Shown: in pieces, positions 1 through 10,761 of the stretch
How the letters are laid out: every line of letters starts with the position of its first letter
How positions within the stretch are numbered: the stretch's first letter is position 1
Assembly (NCBI GenBank): GCA_037974665.1
Contig: CM075769.1
Span: 20,672,139 to 20,736,138 of the forward strand
DNA: 64,000 nucleotides
Origin: Ehretia macrophylla
Lineage: Eukaryota; Streptophyta; Magnoliopsida; Boraginales; Ehretiaceae
Direction of reading: 5' to 3'
Position numbers and translations under genes: made by a program
The notes under the pieces: generated by a model
What the model saw: only the letters and a program-made list of their open reading frames with translations
What the model was told of the DNA's origin: nothing
Databases searched by the model: none

Positions 1-2215
1 CATACAACAAGCTCCACAACCATATTAACAACCCAAACATAGATTACATGCCTCCGTTTCAACTACAATATTACTAAGTAGAACCATATGCATACATAAC
101 CTATTTATACTAGCTCAGCAACTTAATTAAATCCAAAAGTAAGACAACCAAACTAGCATAATACTTTTACTATCTTTAGATTAGTTTATAGAATACAACC
201 TTAAAGAAAAGACTTGAAACTCTACAACATAAGTCATATTACAAAATAGCATAAAACATTCCAGCTAAGCATCAGGATATGACTCTGGCACATAAGACTC
301 TTCAACAAAAGTCACATTCTCATCTTCTTGAGGCACATTCCCTTATTCTGGTTCAGTAACACCTGCTTGCAGATAACGAATGAGAGTGAGCTTATATAAA
401 ACAAGCCCAGTGAAGAATTAATAGATCTTTAACACATAACAAATATCAACATCAATATAAGCATAACAATAATCATAACCAATCAATAAAGATACTCTAG
501 TTGGTGTAGCTCCAAACGCCATCACGATCTCAACCATCTTTTTATAACTTCGCATTACTCATACACCCGAGGTACCTCACTAGCCCCTCCCTCCATGGCA
601 CCTCCGCGCATGCGAGCTGGGGGTAGTCTATGATAGTTATGCCGTTATTAACCCGACAGCCCAACACTGCCCGAGAACTGGCATACACATACCAAGACTC
701 ATGATAATAATAATAATCATTCATATCATAGGAGGACAACAAAAGTAGGTTGCCTATCTCCCGGCTTCATCAATAATCAATCAGTTAATAACATTTCAAC
801 GACATAATATCATTTAATCAATTAACAACCCAACAACTAGGTTAGATGACAAAGTAGGCCACCCAACCTAACAAGCATTAAACCACACAACCAAACCCGA
901 GTCTAACCTCCAACAACACAAGATTCAATCACTCAACAGCACCCAAACACCCAAAGACAATAGTTCAATATTTTAAAGAAAGACAACTCAAACTTCTAAA
1001 AGTCATAACTTACATTCTACTAATCCAATAACCTCTAAACTAGTTTCTATCACTCACCCACTCAAGCAGCTACATTAGCCCCCTCAGAAACCAACCATAA
1101 TCCATCCAAAACAAGCCCAACAACCCTAAAACCTCAATGCACCATGGCTGAAATTTCTGGACTTTCACCACGACATCACAATCAAAAATTCCGCATTACA
1201 ACATTACTACCACATATTTAACAAACTTTTAGAAGCTAACAGCATCAATTCCAACCACCACAACTCCAATTATTCCACATTAAGCCAAATTCTCAACTTT
1301 AATACTCGAAAAATAGAAATACGTGCTACTACGGTTCAAAATAGCTATAAACCCATATAAATGACCCTTAGCATCTACTGAGCAATAATCAAAAGACAGT
1401 TTAGTATTTCACCGGCTAAATAACCAGTTATATGAAAAGACATAAAAATAGCACTTTGAGATCTAAAATTTTTCTCACCTTTGATCCGAAAAAATCCTAG
1501 GAATACGTGTAATGCGTGCCCAACAAGCGGAATCTAGCTCGATTTGAAAAGATTCGGACAAAAACTAAGTTTTTTAATGAAAAATTTCTTTAAAAAACCT
1601 TTGAAATTCTCCCTCTTTTTCTCCCTAAAACTATCGGCTATGTGTGTGTTGTGTGAGTATGTTTTGTGTTGATTCTAGTGTGTGTTGATGCATATAAGCA
1701 CAAAGTCAACAAAAACCAAAAAGTCAAAGTTGGGCAATGTAGTATTTTTTTAGTATTTTTAGTCTTTTAATTAGTATTTAGACTATTTTTACTCAAAACA
1801 AGTATTCAACACTTAGACTATTTTTAGGTAGTTTATTTTAGGCGACAAAAATTTTTACATGCAAAGACTCTCACCCAACTCGGCTAAAAACGCGATTTTT
1901 GCAACCAAAAGTGTAAAAACCTTTAAAATTCCTAATCCGATTCAAAATCCATTTTAATCAGACACGGGTCTATTAATATCCGAGGACTAGGTTTTAAAAC
2001 ACCCCTGTAAAAAATTTAGCAAGCGTGTGTTCAAAATACTATTCACGAAAATTGTTGATAAAATTTATGATGCCGATTTTGATGAAAATTTTATGAATGC
2101 ACACTTAGCACGTAATTGGAATATAAATCTCAGAATTAGCACATTCTAACTCATATAACACAAAAACAGGTCAAATCACACAAATCTAGGCAAAGAAGAA
2201 ATTCAGGGTCTCACA
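1..2215 (-). repeat. 3' LTR of Gypsy element E1 (W type), cut by window edge
   Basis: This is a long terminal repeat read on the minus strand. Its sense start is at 2215 (plus-strand end GGGTCTCACA) and it is followed at once by a polypurine tract. A second copy of the same LTR is found as the solo LTR 23146-30220, once the element nested in it is removed. Comparing the two suggests that about 110 bp of this copy lie outside the window. The body holds no reading frame with a recognisable domain. It carries two of the hairpins shared by many LTRs here: the TGAG/CTCA-type hairpin near 387-409 and the CTACTTT-type hairpin near 735-754. W type is my own label. Confidence 0.85.
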
Positions 2216-2900
2216 TTCCCCCCCCCCTCCCCCGGTCCCTTAAAGAAATTTCATCCTCGAAATTCTTACTTGTTGTATGGAAAAGATCTGGATACTGCTG
2301 CTGCATCTGATCTCGCCTTTCCCAAGTAGCTTCCTCAATTCCATGATGTTTCCACAACACTTTGACTATCGGAATCTTCTTCGACCTCAACTCCTGTTCC
2401 ATCTGATCAAGAATGCGAATCGGTCGCTCATCATAAGTTAGATTCTCACGAAGCTGTAACGACTCTGGCTCTAAAATATGAGAAGGATCCGAATTATACT
2501 TTTGCAAATTAGACACGTGAAAGACATCGTGAACATTAAAGAAATTCTATGGTAAAGCCAACCACTATGCTAACTTGCCAACCCTGCCGGTAATCTCAAA
2601 CGGCCCTGCAAACCTCGGACTCAGCTTACCACCTTTACCATATTGAGCAAACCCCTTTTGAGGAGACAATTTCAAGAAAACTCGATCCCCGACCGCAAAC
2701 TCCAAATCCCGACGACGCTTATCAGCATAACTCCATCTTCTCTGTGCTGTAAGCATTCTCTACCTGATCAACTGAACATTCTCAATCTTCTCTAGAAGTT
2801 CTGGCATGATAGTCGGATCAATAGTCTTCATCTCCCCAACTTCATCCCAATACAAAGGTGATCAGCACTTACGGCCGTAGAGAGCTACAAAAGGTGCCAT
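2211..2900 (-). pseudogene. Gypsy pol C-terminus with chromodomain (E1 remnant)
   Basis: This is the last part of a Ty3/Gypsy integrase, interrupted by stop codons. Reading on the minus strand from 2900 it shows the end of the integrase core region (an ALYGRKC motif followed by a stop), then the GPF/GPY-type module (KLSPRFAGPFEI, within 2565-2756). It ends with a chromodomain-like tail (VKVLWKHHGIEEATWE, within 2211-2516). Chromodomain tails direct integration of chromoviruses to marked chromatin. The rest of pol and the 5' LTR are missing: the TRIM cluster begins exactly at 2901. The tail resembles the Tekay/Del lineage, but that placement is tentative. Confidence 0.85.
2216..2264 (-). promoter_or_regulatory. 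E1 polypurine tract and adjacent stem-loop
   Basis: The plus strand is a C-rich run directly beside the LTR end at 2215, so the element's sense strand has a purine run ending at the LTR, as expected of the primer for plus-strand DNA synthesis. Just upstream in the sense direction, 47-52 and 59-64 of the 2200 block (AATTTC / GAAATT) form a 6-bp stem around a loop containing AGGA in the sense strand. The polypurine tract is secure from position. The stem is an observation, and its function is inferred. Confidence 0.75.
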
Positions 2901-3128
2901 TGTAACACCCCCGCTCCCCACGTGGAGCCTACGTGGAGTCTCACGGACACGTCACTACCAAGGAATTGTCCGCTATTGGCAGTTCATGGCCCGCAGGCAC
3001 AGGACCCTCACGGTTTTGTCCCTTCGAGGATCTCTCCTCAAAAGGCGCCTTGGCTGATACAAGGAGCTAAGCCCTTATATCCAGTTCTCTCACTTCCAAG
3101 ACTTCTAATGTGGGATTGTGTTACCACA
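2901..3128 (-). repeat. TRIM LTR, copy 1
   Basis: This is a 228-bp terminal repeat beginning TGTAACACCCCCG and ending TGTTACCACA on the plus strand. It is nearly identical to copies 2 and 3. It lies against E1 integrase sequence on the left and is separated from copy 2 by only three bases (TTA), with no internal region between. The TCCCACATCGG-like motif typical of several plant LTR promoters is present near its right end. No 5S-rRNA-like stretch was found, so it does not look like a Cassandra element. Confidence 0.85.
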
Positions 3129-3131
3129 TTA

Positions 3132-3359
3132 AGTAATGCCCCCGCTCCCCACGTGGAACCCACGCGGAGTCTCACGGACACGTCACTACCAAGGAATTGT
3201 CCGCTATTGGCAGTTCCTGGCCCGCAGGCACAGGACCCTCACGGTTTTGTCCCTTCGAGGATCTCTCCTCAAAAGGCGCCTTGGCTGATACAAGGAACTA
3301 AGCCCTTATATCTAGTTCTCTCACTTCCAAGATTTCCGATGTGGGATTGTGTTAGCACA
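3132..3359 (-). repeat. TRIM LTR, copy 2 (3' LTR in sense direction)
   Basis: This is the second 228-bp copy. Its plus-strand left end is AGTAATGCC, where the other copies have TGTAACGCC, so the terminal TG has mutated. It is followed on the right by the TRIM internal region, whose polypurine tract abuts this copy. This makes it the 3' LTR of a minus-strand TRIM. Confidence 0.85.
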
Positions 3360-3430
3360 TTCCACCCCCCTTAAGGAGCCCCGCGCCCTAGCGGGTACGA
3401 ACACAAAGGAAGACTGGCTCTGATACCATT
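3360..3430 (-). mobile_element. TRIM internal region with PPT and tRNA-Met primer site
   Basis: Only 71 bp separate two TRIM LTRs. In the sense direction it starts with a primer-binding site two bases from the LTR (TGGTATCAGAGCCA, the complement of 3415-3428), which fits initiator tRNA-Met. It ends with a purine run (complement of about 3363-3376). Between them a GC-rich hairpin (3380-3384 with 3391-3395) sits directly before the purine run. There is no coding capacity, so any movement needs proteins from another element. The whole TRIM would be about 527 bp. Confidence 0.88.
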
Positions 3431-3536
3431 TGTAACGCCCCCGCTCCCCACGTGGAGCCCACGCGGAGTCTCACGGACACATCACTACCAAGGAATTGTC
3501 CGCTATTGGTAGTTCCTGGCCAGCAGGCACAGGACC
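3431..3536 (-). repeat. TRIM LTR copy 3, left part
   Basis: This is the first 106 bp of the third TRIM LTR. It stops at GGACC (3532-3536), the target site of E2. The sequence resumes at 13054 with the rest of the same LTR. Confidence 0.9.
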
Positions 3537-5822
3537 TGTCACGCCCCGACCCGACCCCGCAAAAGGCCAAGCCCGGACCCGACACACGGACGGAGTTTTC
3601 TCTGTACCGCAGACGATCCGAAAACCCTAAAATCAACATAATACTTGCAAAAGCCATAAAAACAATTAAAACAAGCCAACTTTCTTTTAAAAACATACAT
3701 CCTCTTATTAACCAACTTTCCAAACCAAAATGCCATGCATACTACACAAGTATTTATGCCACTAAATAGTTAGCTATTAGCATGCATTTCTTTACTAGTC
3801 ATAAGAGTAAACTTTTACAGCTTTACATTCTTTCAACTTATACAACATAAGACCATAGAGGCCTTAAACTAGGAAATACATACAAGGCTACAAGCCTCAA
3901 AATAAAGCGTCATCCAAGCAATATACATATCAAGCAAGGCTCGCACAAAATCTGGTAACCAACCACCAGCAAAGCAAAGAAGTGCTATCACGGAAACACT
4001 TCCACCTGCTCCTCCTCCTCCTCTATTACCTCAATAGGGTCTGCTTCAACTACTCCTGTAAAAATATAGTATAGAAAGGAATGAGCAAAAACTATTGCTT
4101 AGCGAGGGCAATTGGTCTCAAGGACGGAGATGAGAGGAGCATGCAATGCAATTAGCCTAGCAATTCATACAAATATCATATAGAGATACAATAAGCCATC
4201 AATAAAGCAAGGCAATCATTAATACTATAAACACTCAATCAAAGGATACGATACTCTTTTCACGAGCAACTTTCAATCACGAATTCGATGACGACGTGCC
4301 GACCCAAACCACCTTATAACACCATTTTGGAATACCCCGGAAGTATCCATCAATCTACGACCCAAATCTCCCTGGGAGGCAACCCAAGCGAGAAGAGGGA
4401 ATAGCAGCGGAGCTAGAGCAACCAACACTGGCAACCCGAGGCTACCCAGAGAGGCCCATCACTCACGCGCGAGACACTATGCAATGCAAGACTCGATACA
4501 AGGCGATAAACAAGCAATAAAGCCACACGTGGGAGAATAACAAAGTAGGTTACTCTCGCACGCAATAGCAACAGTTGATATGCATTCCAATCAAAATCAA
4601 TTCAACAAGTATATCAAGCAACCCTAAGCATTCTATAGACATAATATCAAGAAAACAAGCAAAATCACCAATCGGCCCCAACTATCAAAACACTACCATT
4701 TCCAAACGAGCCACGAGTTCCGGAAACTGACTTCGCCAATCCTCCTAGGTCACCATAAGGCACATCTAAAGACCCCGAAACCCTACCTAACCCTAGAATT
4801 CACGCAAAGTCTCGATTTCCCCCTTTGCTCATTTGAACTACAACTATACCAACCAAATGCCCAACCAATGCCATAATCGCACCAAAAGTGCTTCCATGGC
4901 CTCCCGAAACAATGCCAACACGCAAAACGAGAAAATGCCAAACTCGACCTAAACGACCCCGACTTTCACCAAGGCATAATTCCCGTTTTTCCATTACGCA
5001 ACCCAAACAAACCATGCATTTAGGCATTCTAGCACACCTAGCACATTTCTACATCAACGGACAACATAACGGAGCAACTTCATCATTTCAAGGGTTTACT
5101 ATTCATAAAACACTATTCAACAACCAATTTAAATTGCAATCTCAACATTTAACCGCAGAAAATGTTAAAAAGTTATAAATACACGTTCTACAATTGCCAA
5201 GGAACATTCTAGAAGTATCAAAACGCTTTAAACAACAATCTACGAATAAATTCTAAAAATCACAAAGTTAACATACATAACGTTTAAATGCGCAAATAAC
5301 GTGATTCCCTCACCTTAGGCACTCCTAGTCGCTAGGAAAACAATGCTGGTCACCTCGGAAACCACCCCGCACGAGCTCACGCGAAGATTGAACGATTGGA
5401 AGTTGAAAGGTTTTTTTTTCTCTCTCTAAGCTCTCAGCCTGCTCTTGAGCTGATTTGTTTTTATTTTTTTTTATTTCCTTAGTTTTAAGCTTATAAGGTG
5501 ACTATTAGGTCAAAGGGTCAAAGCCCTTGGTCAAACAACTTAAAATTTGGTCAATTTGCCTTATTTTGTGCATTTTAAAGCCATACTAACTAAGGAACAA
5601 ATTAATTATAGCTAACAACAATTAAAATATAAAATTTAAGTAATCTAAATACTAGTTTCACTATTTGCTGAGGACTAGAAACCGTTCTCTAGCTATCGCT
5701 CCCTAAATGTAAAGCACGTTGCGACAGCAAAGAAGTAACAATTTGAATTCTAAGTACTTAAGAAAATATAATTTTCAAAATAATAAACAAGGAAATTTCA
5801 CATTCCGGGCTCGGGTATTATA
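3537..5822 (-). repeat. E2 3' LTR (left copy)
   Basis: The 2286-bp LTR starts TGTCACGCCCC. Its right end has decayed from ...TTACA to ...TTATA at 5822 (compare 13048). It carries three hairpins shared with other LTRs here: 4082-4101, about 4330-4348, and 4533-4557. The part from about 4740 to 5400 is clearly similar to the LTRs of E5 (about 44890-45590). Confidence 0.93.
4533..4557 (-). other. LTR hairpin with CTACTTT loop (E2 copy)
   Basis: In the sense (minus) strand the arms GAGAGTAAC and GTTATTCTC form nine pairs with one G-U, around the loop CTACTTT. The 4.66-kb LTR at 35087-35111 has the same loop on the different but matching stem GAGGACAAC / GTTGTCCTC. Confidence 0.6.
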
Positions 5823-5858
5823 CCCTCTCCCCCTTAAAACAATTGCGCCCACGCAATT
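5823..5858 (-). promoter_or_regulatory. E2 polypurine tract and adjacent stem-loop
   Basis: Plus-strand CCCTCTCCCCCTT abuts the LTR, so the sense strand has a purine run ending at the LTR start. Immediately upstream in the sense direction is a perfect 7-bp stem: 5841-5847 (AATTGCG) with 5852-5858 (CGCAATT) and a 4-base loop. The stem overlaps the last codons of the integrase frame. Confidence 0.85.
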
Positions 5859-6979
5859 CTTACCTGGTCAACAAACAACTCTAGATACTGATTCCGAACC
5901 TGGTCCTCTCTTTCCCAAGTTGCTTCCTCAAACCCATGATGATTCCACAGAACCTTTACTAACGGAATACTCTTTTTGCGAAGTTCCTGAATTTTCTGAT
6001 CCACAATTCGAATCGGTTTCTCTTCATAACACAACTTTTCTTCAATCTGCAAAGGCTCTGGTTCAAGTACATGTGAAGGATCTGGATGATACTTCTTTAA
6101 CATAGACACGTGGAAAACATCGTGCAGTCTCGACAAGGTTGGAGGTAAAGCTAACCGATAAGCTAAAGGACCTACCTTTTCGGTGATCTCATACGGACCC
6201 ACATACTTGGGACTAAGTTTCCCACTCTTACCGTGCCGAATCAACCCCTTTCGAGGAGAAATCTTAAGAAACACCCAATCTCCCAAATCAAACTCAAGAT
6301 CCCGACGGTGCTTATCCACATAACTCTTCTGACGACTCTGAGCTGTAAGCATACGCTGGCGAATAAGGTGAACATTATCTACCATCTTAATCATCTCAGG
6401 TAACACAGTCAGATCAACTGTTCTCATCTCTCCAACCTCTTCCCAATATAATAGGGATCTGCATTTACGACCATACAACGCCTCGTAGGGAGCCATACCT
6501 ATAGTAGATTGATAACTATTATTGTAGGCAAACTCCGCTAAAGGCAAAAACTTCTCCCAATTCTTCCCAAAGTCTAGCACACATGCCCGAAGCATGTCTT
6601 CCAAGATCTTGATAGTTCTCTCAGACTGGCCATCAGTTTGTGGATGATATGCAGTACTGAAGCTCAACTTAGTTCCTAAGGCCTCTTGCAACTTATGCCA
6701 AAAACGAGATCTGAATCTGGGATCTCTATCTGACACTATACTCTGTGGCACACCATACAATCTCACAATATTAGCAACATAAAGCTCAGCTAGCTTATCA
6801 AGGCTATCCTGTTTGTTCACGGGAATAAAATGTGTAACTTTAGTCAAGCGGTCCACAACAACTCAAACAGAATCACATCCTCTCGGAGATCTAGGAAGAT
6901 CGGTCACAAGGTCCATTGTTATATGCACCCACTTCCATTGCGGAATCGACAACGGCTGCAGAAGCCCGGCTGGCCTCTA
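5834..6979 (-). pseudogene. E2 integrase core, GPY module and chromodomain
   Basis: From 6979 downwards the frame shows the integrase catalytic core. The DLVTDLP region carries the first acidic residue, SDRDPRF the second, and TDGQSERT the glutamate. A GPY module follows ([10 protein letters not shown]), then a chromodomain-like tail with [16 protein letters not shown]. Integrase inserts the cDNA into the genome, and the chromodomain biases the site. Two in-frame stops break it: TAG at 6977-6979 and a TGA just before the VVVDRLTK segment that begins the longest open stretch (5834-6856). The TGA replaces a position where a Trp codon, TGG, would fit. Confidence 0.92.
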
Positions 6980-7207
6980 ATGCTCAACTTTAACCCTCTG
7001 ACAAGTCAAACATCTGGATACATACCCAGCAATCTCCCTCTTCATATTGTTCCACCAGAAGTGTTGTTTCAGATCTCTATACATTTTAGTACTGCCCGGG
7101 TGAATCGTATACCTCGAATTATGTGCCTCGGACAGAATCTCATTCTTCAAAGTCGGATCACCAGGAACACACACCTTGTCCCTGAATCTGAAAAATACCA
7201 TCTGCAT
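6980..7207 (-). pseudogene. E2 integrase zinc-binding (HHCC) domain
   Basis: This segment holds the N-terminal H-H-C-C domain of integrase: histidines in AHNSRYTIHPG and cysteines in CLTCQ. It is in the same frame as the downstream integrase core but out of frame with the RNase H segment above it. The frameshift falls near 7190, where the two overlapping frames read the same stretch. Confidence 0.9.
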
Positions 7208-8147
7208 GTAATTTAAACTCCAACTCTCCCCCTTTAGCTTTTTCTTGGATCTTCAAGATGTAAGGATCAGTCTTTTGAGCCTCTCTGATCTGTGCTAACA
7301 ATCCTGACTGAATCTGCAAACTAGCAAATCGAATCCCTACCTCAGTAGCCTCTGGCTTCCATGAACAAATTTCTTCCAAAGTCTCCCAATCCTTGATAAT
7401 TAAGCTTGCAACAGTAGCATTTCGGCTCAAAGTATCAGCAACAACATTTGCCTTACCTGGCACGTAGTTAATAGAACAGTTATAACCACTCAATAGCTCT
7501 AGCCATCTCCGCTGCCTCATATTCAGATCCTTCTGTGAAAACAAATACTTGAGACTCTTGTGGTCAGTAAATATTTCAAATCTGCAACCCCACAAGTAAT
7601 GACGCCACTTCTTCAGAGCAAACACAACTGCAGCTAACTCTAGATCATGTGTAGGGTAATTGACTTCATAAGGTTTCAACTTCCTCGAAGCATAAGAAAT
7701 CACCTTACCATTCTGCATTAAAACACAGCCCAAACCTTCTTTAGATGTATCACTGTAGACAATGAAGTTCTCTGTTCCCTCAGGTAAAGCTAGTATAGGA
7801 GCTGTAGTTAGTCTCTTCTTCAATTCTTGGAAACTGGATTCACATTTAGCATCCCAGTTGTAAGTAACTTTCTTCCGAGTCAACTGGCTCAAAGGTCCAG
7901 AAATTTTGGAAAAGTCTTTAACAAACCTCCGGTAGTAACCTGCCAACCCAAGAAAACTCCGAATCTCTGACACCGTCTCAGGTCTCTTCCAAGATGAAAC
8001 AACTTCAATCTTAGCTGGGTCTACTGAAATTCCTTGATCTGAAATGATATGGCCTAGAAAAGATATCTGATTCAACCAGAATTCACACTTGCTGAATTTA
8101 GCAAAAAGCTTGTTTTCTTGCAAAGTCTGTAGCACAATCCTCAAGTG
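7158..8147 (-). pseudogene. E2 RT C-terminal part and RNase H
   Basis: This covers the end of reverse transcriptase (thumb and connection: [26 protein letters not shown]) and a full RNase H with its acidic residues ([30 protein letters not shown]). RNase H removes the RNA strand during cDNA synthesis. An in-frame TAA at 8148-8150 separates it from the upstream RT segment; Gln or Glu would fit there. It ends in a frameshift into the integrase zinc domain. Confidence 0.93.
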
Positions 8148-9152
8148 TTATTCATGTTCAGCCTCGTTCTTCGAGTACACTAAAATGTCATCAATAAAGA
8201 TTACGACAAACTGATCAAGATAAGGTCGAAAAACTCTCTGCATCAAGTCCATGAATGCGGCTGGTGCATTCGTCAATCCAAACGGTAACACAACAAATTC
8301 ATAGTGGCCATACCTAGTCCTGAATGCCGTATTTGGTATGTCGTCACTCCGAATTCTGAGTTGATAGTAACCCTGCCTCAAGTCAAATTTGGAGTAAACA
8401 CTCGCACCCTGCAACTGGTCAAACAATTCTTCAATCAACGGCAATAGGTATTTGTTCTTAATCGTGACTTGATTAAGTCCCCTATAATCAATGCATAACC
8501 GTAGCGTGCCGTCTTTCTTTCTCACAAACAACACAGGCGCACCCCACGGCGAAGAACTAGGTTGTATAAACCCTTTCTCAAGCAAGTTCTGAAGCTGAAT
8601 TTTTAACTCCTGAAGTTCAGCCGATGCCATTCTATAAGGACTCCTAGAAATTGGCGCAGTGCCTAGCACAAGATCAATTACAAACTCAATCTCCTTATCC
8701 GGTGGTAAACCCGGTAATTCCTCGGGAAATACACCAGGGAAGTCTCTAACAATCGGAACCTCATTCAAACTCAACTTATCAGTAGGCTGATTGATCAAAT
8801 AAGCTAAGTAAGCTTCACAACCCTTATTCAACAACTTAGAAGTCTTGATCGCTGATAAAAGAGGAATTCGGGCAGCCCTGCAGTTCCCAACAATCTCCAA
8901 TACCAGTAGGTCAGGAACCTGAAGATAAACAATCTTTGTTCTACAATCCAACTGAGCATAATACTTCCCCAACCAGTCCATTCCCAAAATAATTTCAAAG
9001 TCACGGAATGGCAATATAATTAAATCAGCAGGAAATTTACGATTCTCAATGCATATATCACAAGATTTGCAAATAGACTCAGTAACAAATTTTGTACCCA
9101 AAGGCGTAACTTCAACTTCATGCGGCAATTTATCAATGCAAACATTCACAGA
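8148..9152 (-). pseudogene. E2 protease C-terminus and reverse transcriptase core
   Basis: This starts in the end of the retropepsin region (ILGMDWL) and runs through the RT fingers and palm: [33 protein letters not shown] with the first catalytic Asp, [15 protein letters not shown] and [10 protein letters not shown] with the other two. The strand and order match Ty3/Gypsy. It lies in the same frame as the gag-protease segment above, separated by a TGA at 9153-9155. The catalytic residues are kept; the frame itself is broken at both ends. Confidence 0.94.
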
Positions 9153-9683
9153 TCATGCACATGCAGGAGTTATAAATGAATGTGTAGCTCCGGGATCAAT
9201 CAAAACTTTAACTGGCTGAGTATTGAGAAGAAAGGTACCTTCCACTATAGCTGTAGTATCGGGTAGCTCCTCTGCATCCAGTGCAAAGACCCTAGCCTGA
9301 ACCATTTGTGCTGGACGTGCACCTGCAGCACTATTCTGAACACCCTGGCCTCCAGTACGGCCCTGAACATTGTTATACTTAGGGCAATCTCTCACCCTAT
9401 GATCATCGCTTCCACAACCTGTGCATTTACCACTCTTCCTCCAGCAATTAGCCTCAATATGCCCCGATCGATTACAAAAGTTACACTGCTGATTTTGCCT
9501 TACAACAGTGTTTCCTGTAGGTGCTGGAGCTCTGGCAGTAGTAGGAACTGTACCTCCCTGCTGGGGTCTAGTCACAGCTGGCCTAGCCTGAATCTGCTGC
9601 TGTGGCTGATACGGACGTTGCTGAGGAACCTGTGCAGAAGTCTGATACTGCCACGACTGACTCTGGCTGCTCTGGCCCAAATA
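9153..9683 (-). pseudogene. E2 Gag zinc knuckles and protease active-site region
   Basis: A Gln/Pro-rich stretch is followed by two CCHC zinc knuckles (CNFCNRSGHIEANC at residues 66-79 and CTGCGSDDHRVRDC at 86-99), which bind RNA in Gag. The protease active-site loop follows (VLIDPGATHSF, about residue 161). The usual D-S/T-G triad reads D-P-G here, which should disable the protease. Two CCHC knuckles in a row are seen in some plant chromoviruses. Confidence 0.92.
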
Positions 9684-10448
9684 CTACTTCTTACTCGGCT
9701 GACTGCTCTTAGCTAACATCTCAGCCTTCCGTTTCTCAAACTTCGAGGCTGCCTGAAATGCCTCGGGAAAAGTAGTGTAGGTCTGCCTAGTCAAATGTAG
9801 CTGAATATCCATTCTCAGCCCACGGATAAACCTATGAATCATCCTCCTAGCTGGCCGTACCAACTCGGGCATATACCTCGACAGGCTGACAAACCTAGCC
9901 TCGTACTGTGCAACAGTCATGTTTCCCTACTTCAGGGCCACAAACTCGTCTTCCCTCCTTTCCATAGCCATCTCGGGAATATACTTATCCCGAAACTCAC
10001 TTACAAAATCATCCCATAAATGTGGAACATTCTCACAATCCCACCTCAATCTGATAGTATTCCACCACTGCTCTGCATCGCCCTCAAACAGGAATGACGC
10101 ATAATCTATTCTTGCCTCGTCAGTGTACCTCAAAGCGGTGAAAATTTTCTCAACATGATTAATCCATCTCTAGGCTGCCTCATCATCCGGCTCTCCGAAG
10201 AACTTACCCGGCTCGTGCCTCAGAAATTTCTCCAACTGATTATTCTCAACTCTATACCCCTGTCCACCAGGATTAGCTTGATTTCCCTGGGGATTAATCC
10301 TGTCATGCCTCTGTTCATGCAGTACCTGGGTAATCCGGTCAACCGCTGTAGTCATAGTAGCCATAAACTGCTCAGGCAACGGTTGCTGACCCTGTTCTGT
10401 TGCCTCTTCATCTGACCCTATACCTTGAGTACCACGACGTGGCGGCAT
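9684..10448 (-). pseudogene. E2 gag, N-terminal and capsid region
   Basis: Gag starts at the ATG at 10446-10448 (MPPRRG). The capsid-like part shows FLFEGDAEQWW, FREKY-like FRDKYIPEMA, and VAQYEARFVSLSRYMPEL, typical of the plant retrotransposon Gag domain. It is cut by three in-frame TAG codons (10170-10172, 9927-9929, 9684-9686). At least the first two sit where Gln fits (CAG to TAG). The frame is otherwise continuous, so the damage is from point changes rather than rearrangement. Confidence 0.92.
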
Positions 10449-10761
10449 AGTAGCAATTCACAATAGCTGGCAACATTTAAAAGCAGTTTATAGACAGAAA
10501 TATAGCACATAAGATTAGATAACACTCAAGTCAATAACAATCAAACATTCTAACACGCAATTCACATAACACAAGATTGACATGCCAAACTAATTCACTT
10601 TAAACACATAAGCACTCTAAGTTCACAAAGTCATGCTATAACACTTTCTTTCCACTTAACAATTATACAATAACATTCTAGCCTTTTGGACCTTTACCCC
10701 ACAGACCGAGAAACATATCCCGGCTCATGCAAGACTATCATGCTCTGATACCACCTAAAGA
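10449..10761 (-). promoter_or_regulatory. E2 5' leader with tRNA-Met primer-binding site
   Basis: This is the untranslated leader between the 5' LTR and gag. The primer site TGGTATCAGAGC (complement of 10742-10753) lies 8 bases from the LTR and fits initiator tRNA-Met. The next 55 bp or so (about 10688-10741) closely match the leader of the non-autonomous E5 (about 47803-47852), including the core CAGACCGAG and TCCCGGCT on the plus strand. No other feature is seen up to the gag ATG. Confidence 0.88.

Noticed and set aside
2922-3374. 150-codon open frame with two nearly identical halves
   Set aside because: It is the translation of two tandem TRIM LTRs on the non-sense strand; no domain and no reason for expression.
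2901-3536. Cassandra-type TRIM with a 5S rRNA domain
   Set aside because: No 5S promoter-like or 5S-like stretch could be matched in the 228-bp LTR, although primer type and size would have fitted.
10742-10753. tRNA-Met gene candidates at GCTCTGATACCA sites (also 3417, 47853)
   Set aside because: These are primer-binding sites beside LTRs; no cloverleaf or internal promoter boxes surround them.
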